Assembly (NCBI RefSeq): GCF_030463535.1
Contig: NC_132897.1
Location: forward strand, 2,153,951 to 2,217,950
Direction of reading: 5' to 3'
Length of the DNA stretch: 64,000 nt
From: Salminus brasiliensis
Taxonomy: Eukaryota > Chordata > Actinopteri > Characiformes > Bryconidae
Below are positions 63,140 through 64,000 of the stretch, piece by piece. Made by a program: the position numbers and the translations under genes. How positions within the stretch are numbered: position 1 is the stretch's first letter; every line of letters begins with the position of its first letter. Under the pieces are notes generated by a model. The model had not been told where the DNA came from and made no database searches. It saw nothing but the letters and a program-made list of their open reading frames with translations.

Positions 63140-64000
63140 GGTTGTGAATCAATCAGTGTACAGATCCATCAAAGTAATCCAAGACTCATACTGTGCTTTG
63201 TGGAAGTGATAAGTATCATGGTGGCGTTGTTTCGGACAGTATTTGCCATTTCGCCCACCATAAACTCTTACACCTCTTATTGTCATCAAACAATACATGG
63301 ATCAACTGGAAAGATGACTGAAGACAGTCAGCAGAAGGCCTGCTGGTGTGTCTGATGCCATGGATCCGTAAGGAAACGGCTGTGTGAGGTGGTGTAAACG
63401 GGATGAGATGAAGGTACAGAAGGTGAAGCACAGGGAACTGATTCCTTGGAACTGTGACGCATCCACCAACCCCTGCTTACTGTAACACTGAAGGAGCTCG
63501 CGTTAGCTGGAGGCAGGGACTGCTGAGGCGTCTCACCATGAATCATCAGCGGGACTGCAGGACTTCTCCTTAAGATCTTTCAGGAATACTTTCATTCCTG
63601 GGAAGAAGAAAGGAAGTGGTTTATTTGAGCTGGGCGGGGATTTGCCATGTTTTACATTTTTCTATGTTTTTTTTTTTATGATTATGTAACATCAGCTGTT
63701 TTGCAATCGTTTGGACAGTCATGCTCTTTTAGCAGAAACTGAATGAAGCCAAATGTTTCTGCTTTAAATAGTAAATGGTTTTATTCTTCTCAGCCACATT
63801 TCTATTCATAACATCCAGGTTTGTTTGTTATTGTTGTGCTTATTTTGATTTTTTACCAAATAATTCAATAAATAAATAAATAAATAAATTCATTTCTCAC
63901 CTGCACTCTTTCGTTTGTTCTGCTTGAATGTACAGCTGTAGGCTTTTACTGGTATTACATGGTGATTGAGGGTTTTTGAGGATTGGGGTTCTAAAAAAAG
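62961..64000. other. Terminal intergenic stretch, no recognised gene
   Basis: (TA)n at about 63092-63134 and an (AAAT)n run at about 63866-63889. Nothing coding was recognised; the 72-residue minus frame at 63328 has no family features. Confidence 0.5.

Overview
The window is vertebrate nuclear DNA, almost certainly from a teleost fish. It has spliced genes with GT-AG introns, tRNA-derived SINEs, an L2-type LINE, Tc1-like relics, many short non-autonomous DNA transposons and very abundant tandem repeats. The repeat families look otophysan and possibly characiform, but this is an impression and cannot be proven from the window. No bacterial genes, CRISPR arrays, operons or rRNA/tRNA genes were seen.

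Two protein-coding genes can be reconstructed, both on the + strand. The first (about 190-36,520) is erlin2. A likely CRE/CCAAT promoter and non-coding exon 1 lie near 120-278. Eleven coding exons run from 6765 to 34978 and join in frame to 993 nt, giving 330 residues. The second (about 51,935-58,800) is a two-exon cholesterol 25-hydroxylase-like gene of 801 nt (266 residues). It has all three histidine boxes of the fatty-acid/sterol hydroxylase superfamily, with the intron falling just after the first box. Both products belong to ER membranes and sterol biology: erlins restrain SREBP activation and direct IP3-receptor degradation, and CH25H-type enzymes make 25-hydroxycholesterol.

Layout: 1-6763, promoter, exon 1 and an intron holding a 3.8 kb 21-bp minisatellite, a transposon relic and a 34-bp minisatellite. 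6764-34,978, erlin2 coding exons separated by introns full of tandem arrays (24, 47, 36, 12, 69-71 and 59 bp units) and transposon copies. 34,979-36,521, a CT-rich erlin2 3' UTR. 36,522-51,934, an intergenic region of SINE, LINE, Tc1 and MITE copies with a local duplication at 47.8-51.6 kb. 51,935-58,800, the ch25h-like gene with a uORF and a minisatellite-filled intron. 58,800-64,000, repeats only (SINEs, foldback MITE, TA/GT microsatellites).

The most unusual structure is in erlin2. The intron 3 array (24-bp unit) and the intron 5 array (36-bp unit) are reverse-complement relatives, so the pre-mRNA has more than 1 kb of complementary repeat on each side of exons 4-5. Several other arrays stop within a few tens of bases of a splice acceptor, including a (GT)n tract directly at exon 8 and a 59-bp array carrying a branch-point-like CTAAC just before exon 10. 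All calls come from reading the sequence; nothing was run against a database.
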